Assembly (NCBI GenBank): GCA_937875805.1
Contig: CALFHG010000045.1
Span: 1-6,789, forward strand
DNA length: 6,789 nt
Source: an uncultured Nitrosopumilaceae archaeon
GTDB taxonomy: Archaea; Thermoproteota; Nitrososphaeria; Nitrososphaerales; Nitrosopumilaceae
Direction: 5' to 3'
Position numbers and translations under genes: made by a program
Shown here: positions 5,725 to 6,789 of the stretch, one piece after another
Layout: every line of letters starts with the position of its first letter
Numbering within the stretch: position 1 is the stretch's first letter
The notes under the pieces: model-generated
What the model saw: only the letters and a program-made list of their open reading frames with translations
Told to the model about the DNA's origin: nothing
Database searches by the model: none

Positions 5725-6293
5725 TTTTTTGACATCTCTTTTTTCTTTAATTCTAATTCTAGCTTGCCTACTCTTTTCTTAAGTGAGTGCATTTCTTTGT
5801 ATACTTCATCAATTTCTTCTTTACTGGGAAGATTTGCTGATTGTAAAATTACATTTGTAATGTTATTCCAATGTTTAGTTAATTCAAGCTCTTTTGAAAC
5901 AAGTTTTCCATAATTTTCTCCAAATGCTTTTGAGTCAAACAATTCAGTAAAATCATTATCAAAAATATCTATCCATATTCTTTTGAAAGCATCAATCTGT
6001 TCTACATCTTGTGGTACTTCAGGAGCTTTTAGATTGACTTTCTTTTGAGCAACTTCCCAAGCACTTGCTAATTGTTTATAATATTCTGTAAGATATTCAT
6101 TGAATCCAATTAAATCTTCGTTAATTTCAATTAATTCTGTAGTTACCTTCTTTGAATTGGTAGCAAATGCCCTCATAGGTCCTGTTGATGTTAATGCCTG
6201 CGGTTTACTGGACATCAAATGTATAATGTCAGTCCAAAATAACGATAAATGTTTGTAGTAATCTGTAATATTTTTTGAAGAATCTTCTTGCAT
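5721..6293 (-). CDS. phaE: Class III PHA synthase subunit PhaE
   Basis: PhaE is the non-catalytic partner that activates class III PhaC. The 190-residue protein is helical throughout: an aromatic N-terminus (Y-Y-K-H-L-S-L-F-W, 12-20), a middle segment with Y-Y-K-Q-L-A-S-A-W-E (71-80), and a C-terminal coiled coil at about 158-188 (E-E-I-D-E-V-Y-K-E-M-H-S-L-K-K-R-V-G-K-L-E-L-E-L). The coiled coil after N-L-P-S-K is the recognisable PhaE signature. It is much shorter than the proteobacterial subunit (roughly 350 residues) and close to the short PhaE of haloarchaea. It is the first gene of the phaE-phaC operon, with ATG at 6291-6293 and a TATA-like box about 27 nt upstream that it seems to share with the divergent gene. 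A helical protein of this kind could be called phasin-like, but adjacency to phaC settles the call. Confidence 0.92.
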   Translation of the reverse strand: MQEDSSKNITDYYKHLSLFWTDIIHLMSSKPQALTSTGPMRAFATNSKKVTTELIEINEDLIGFNEYLTEYYKQLASAWEVAQKKVNLKAPEVPQDVEQIDAFKRIWIDIFDNDFTELFDSKAFGENYGKLVSKELELTKHWNNITNVILQSANLPSKEEIDEVYKEMHSLKKRVGKLELELKKKEMSKK

Positions 6294-6296
6294 GGA

Positions 6297-6305
6297 TATT
6301 CATTG
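6297..6305 (-). promoter_or_regulatory. CAATGAATA element before phaE
   Basis: On the minus strand CAATGAATA ends 3 nt before the phaE ATG. It matches eight of nine bases of CAATGATTA, which ends 3 nt before the ATG of the phasin-AbrB gene (right arm of the dyad at 3755-3772). It may be a shared half-site for one regulator; chance is possible in such AT-rich DNA. Confidence 0.3.
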
Positions 6306-6315
6306 TTACAGATCG

Positions 6316-6325
6316 CAATAAATAG
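6316..6325. promoter_or_regulatory. Single TATA element shared by divergent phaE and roadblock-like gene
   Basis: CAATAAATAG (CTATTTATTG on the minus strand) is centred at 6320.5, about 26-27 nt from both start codons (6293 leftward, 6347 rightward). The 53-nt gap has no second equally good candidate in either direction, so one TATA box probably serves both genes as leaderless transcripts. Confidence 0.5.
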
Positions 6326-6346
6326 TTCGATTACTAAATTAGACTC

Positions 6347-6739
6347 ATGGATAATATTGATGATCTTGAAAAACTATGCCAGAAAATTATTGCTTTAGAC
6401 TCAAAAATGCGTTCAGCCAGGCTCATCAATAGTAGAGGCCATCTTACAGCTGGCGGAATGAAAGATGGCATGTTGTCCCTAGAATCCCAAAAACAAGATG
6501 AAATGATGTTCATGGAACTTGCATTACGTGTAAGAATGAGACATGAGTTTGATGGAGAATTTGGCAAAGTGCATTTTTCAATGTCTTATCGAGATAAAGT
6601 CATCGTCATGAGTTTCCCTTTGAATGGAGATGATGTATTGTTGTTATCTTGTGAAAAAGATATTGATTTTGGCAAACTACCTTTTAAAGTTCTAAAACTT
6701 ATTGAATCTTTGAAACAGTCTCCGATGAAAACATTCTGA
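6347..6739 (+). CDS. Roadblock/profilin-like protein, paralogue of 633-1004
   Basis: A 130-residue soluble protein of the same family as the product of 633-1004. The alignable core is N-S-R-G-H-L-T-A-G-G-M-K-D-G-M (28-42), a central Met-rich helix (D-E-M-M-F-M-E-L-A-L-R-V-R-M-R-H-E-F), and the strand pair S-Y-R-D-K-V-I-V-M-S-F-P-L and D-D-V-L-L-L-S-C-E, followed by a closing helix. It begins with a basic/acidic helix and has no membrane or export signals. Its start (ATG 6347) lies 53 nt from the divergent phaE start and seems to use the same TATA element. Function is unknown; linked expression with PHA synthase is inference. It is the thaumarchaeal DUF6659-type family from memory. Confidence 0.85.
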   Translation: MDNIDDLEKLCQKIIALDSKMRSARLINSRGHLTAGGMKDGMLSLESQKQDEMMFMELALRVRMRHEFDGEFGKVHFSMSYRDKVIVMSFPLNGDDVLLLSCEKDIDFGKLPFKVLKLIESLKQSPMKTF

Positions 6740-6776
6740 TCATAACAACTTAATTCGTCCTTTCAAATTATTAATC

Positions 6777-6789
6777 ATGACTTTGGAGC
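6777..6789 (+). CDS. Possible start of a further gene (cut by right edge)
   Basis: ATG-ACT-TTG-GAG opens a frame (M-T-L-E...) in the last 13 bases. A TATA-like CTTAATT lies about 25 nt upstream, the same geometry as the other leaderless genes here. Too little is visible to say what it encodes or to be sure that it is real. Confidence 0.35.

Noticed and set aside
6334..6567. Minus-strand open frame of 77 codons
   Set aside because: It is antisense to the roadblock-like paralogue, whose reading frame is supported by homology to 633-1004.

Overview
The window looks like a piece of an AT-rich archaeal chromosome, most likely an ammonia-oxidising thaumarchaeon of the Nitrosopumilus/Nitrosarchaeum type. 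Four things point there: genes are short and tightly packed; most starts have a TATA-like box centred about 25-28 nt upstream, which implies leaderless mRNAs; two secreted proteins carry the Trp-rich C-terminal module (W-I-x-N-N-A-x-x-W...) that I associate from memory with Nitrosopumilales; and two small proteins resemble a roadblock-like family common in that group. The taxonomic call is inference, because no rRNA or tRNA is present.

Left part (1-2825): a minus-strand secreted protein cut by the left edge diverges from a small roadblock-like protein. Next comes a secreted protein with an Ig-like domain, a Thr/Ser/Pro linker and two copies of the Trp-rich module, then peptide methionine sulfoxide reductase A (msrA). 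msrA meets a minus-strand universal stress protein tail to tail, with one base between the stop codons.

Right part (2929-6739): a polyhydroxyalkanoate (PHA) storage-granule island. On the plus strand are an alpha/beta hydrolase with a complete Ser-Asp-His triad, a protein joining a phasin-like helical region to a SpoVT/AbrB DNA-binding domain, and an ATGA-coupled small helical phasin-like protein preceded by a near-perfect Shine-Dalgarno sequence. Facing them on the minus strand is phaE-phaC, the class III PHA synthase, also ATGA-coupled. The two operons converge on a T-rich terminator that runs into the phaC stop codon. phaE diverges from a second roadblock-like gene, and both promoters appear to use one TATA element lying midway between the two start codons. 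A new gene may begin in the last 13 bases.

Proposed working model (inference): PhaE-PhaC polymerises 3-hydroxyacyl-CoA, the two phasin-like proteins coat the granule, the AbrB domain senses free versus granule-bound phasin and controls its own promoter (an 18-bp imperfect dyad lies between its TATA box and start), and the hydrolase is a candidate for polymer or oligomer turnover. No tRNA, rRNA, CRISPR array, insertion sequence or integrase was seen.
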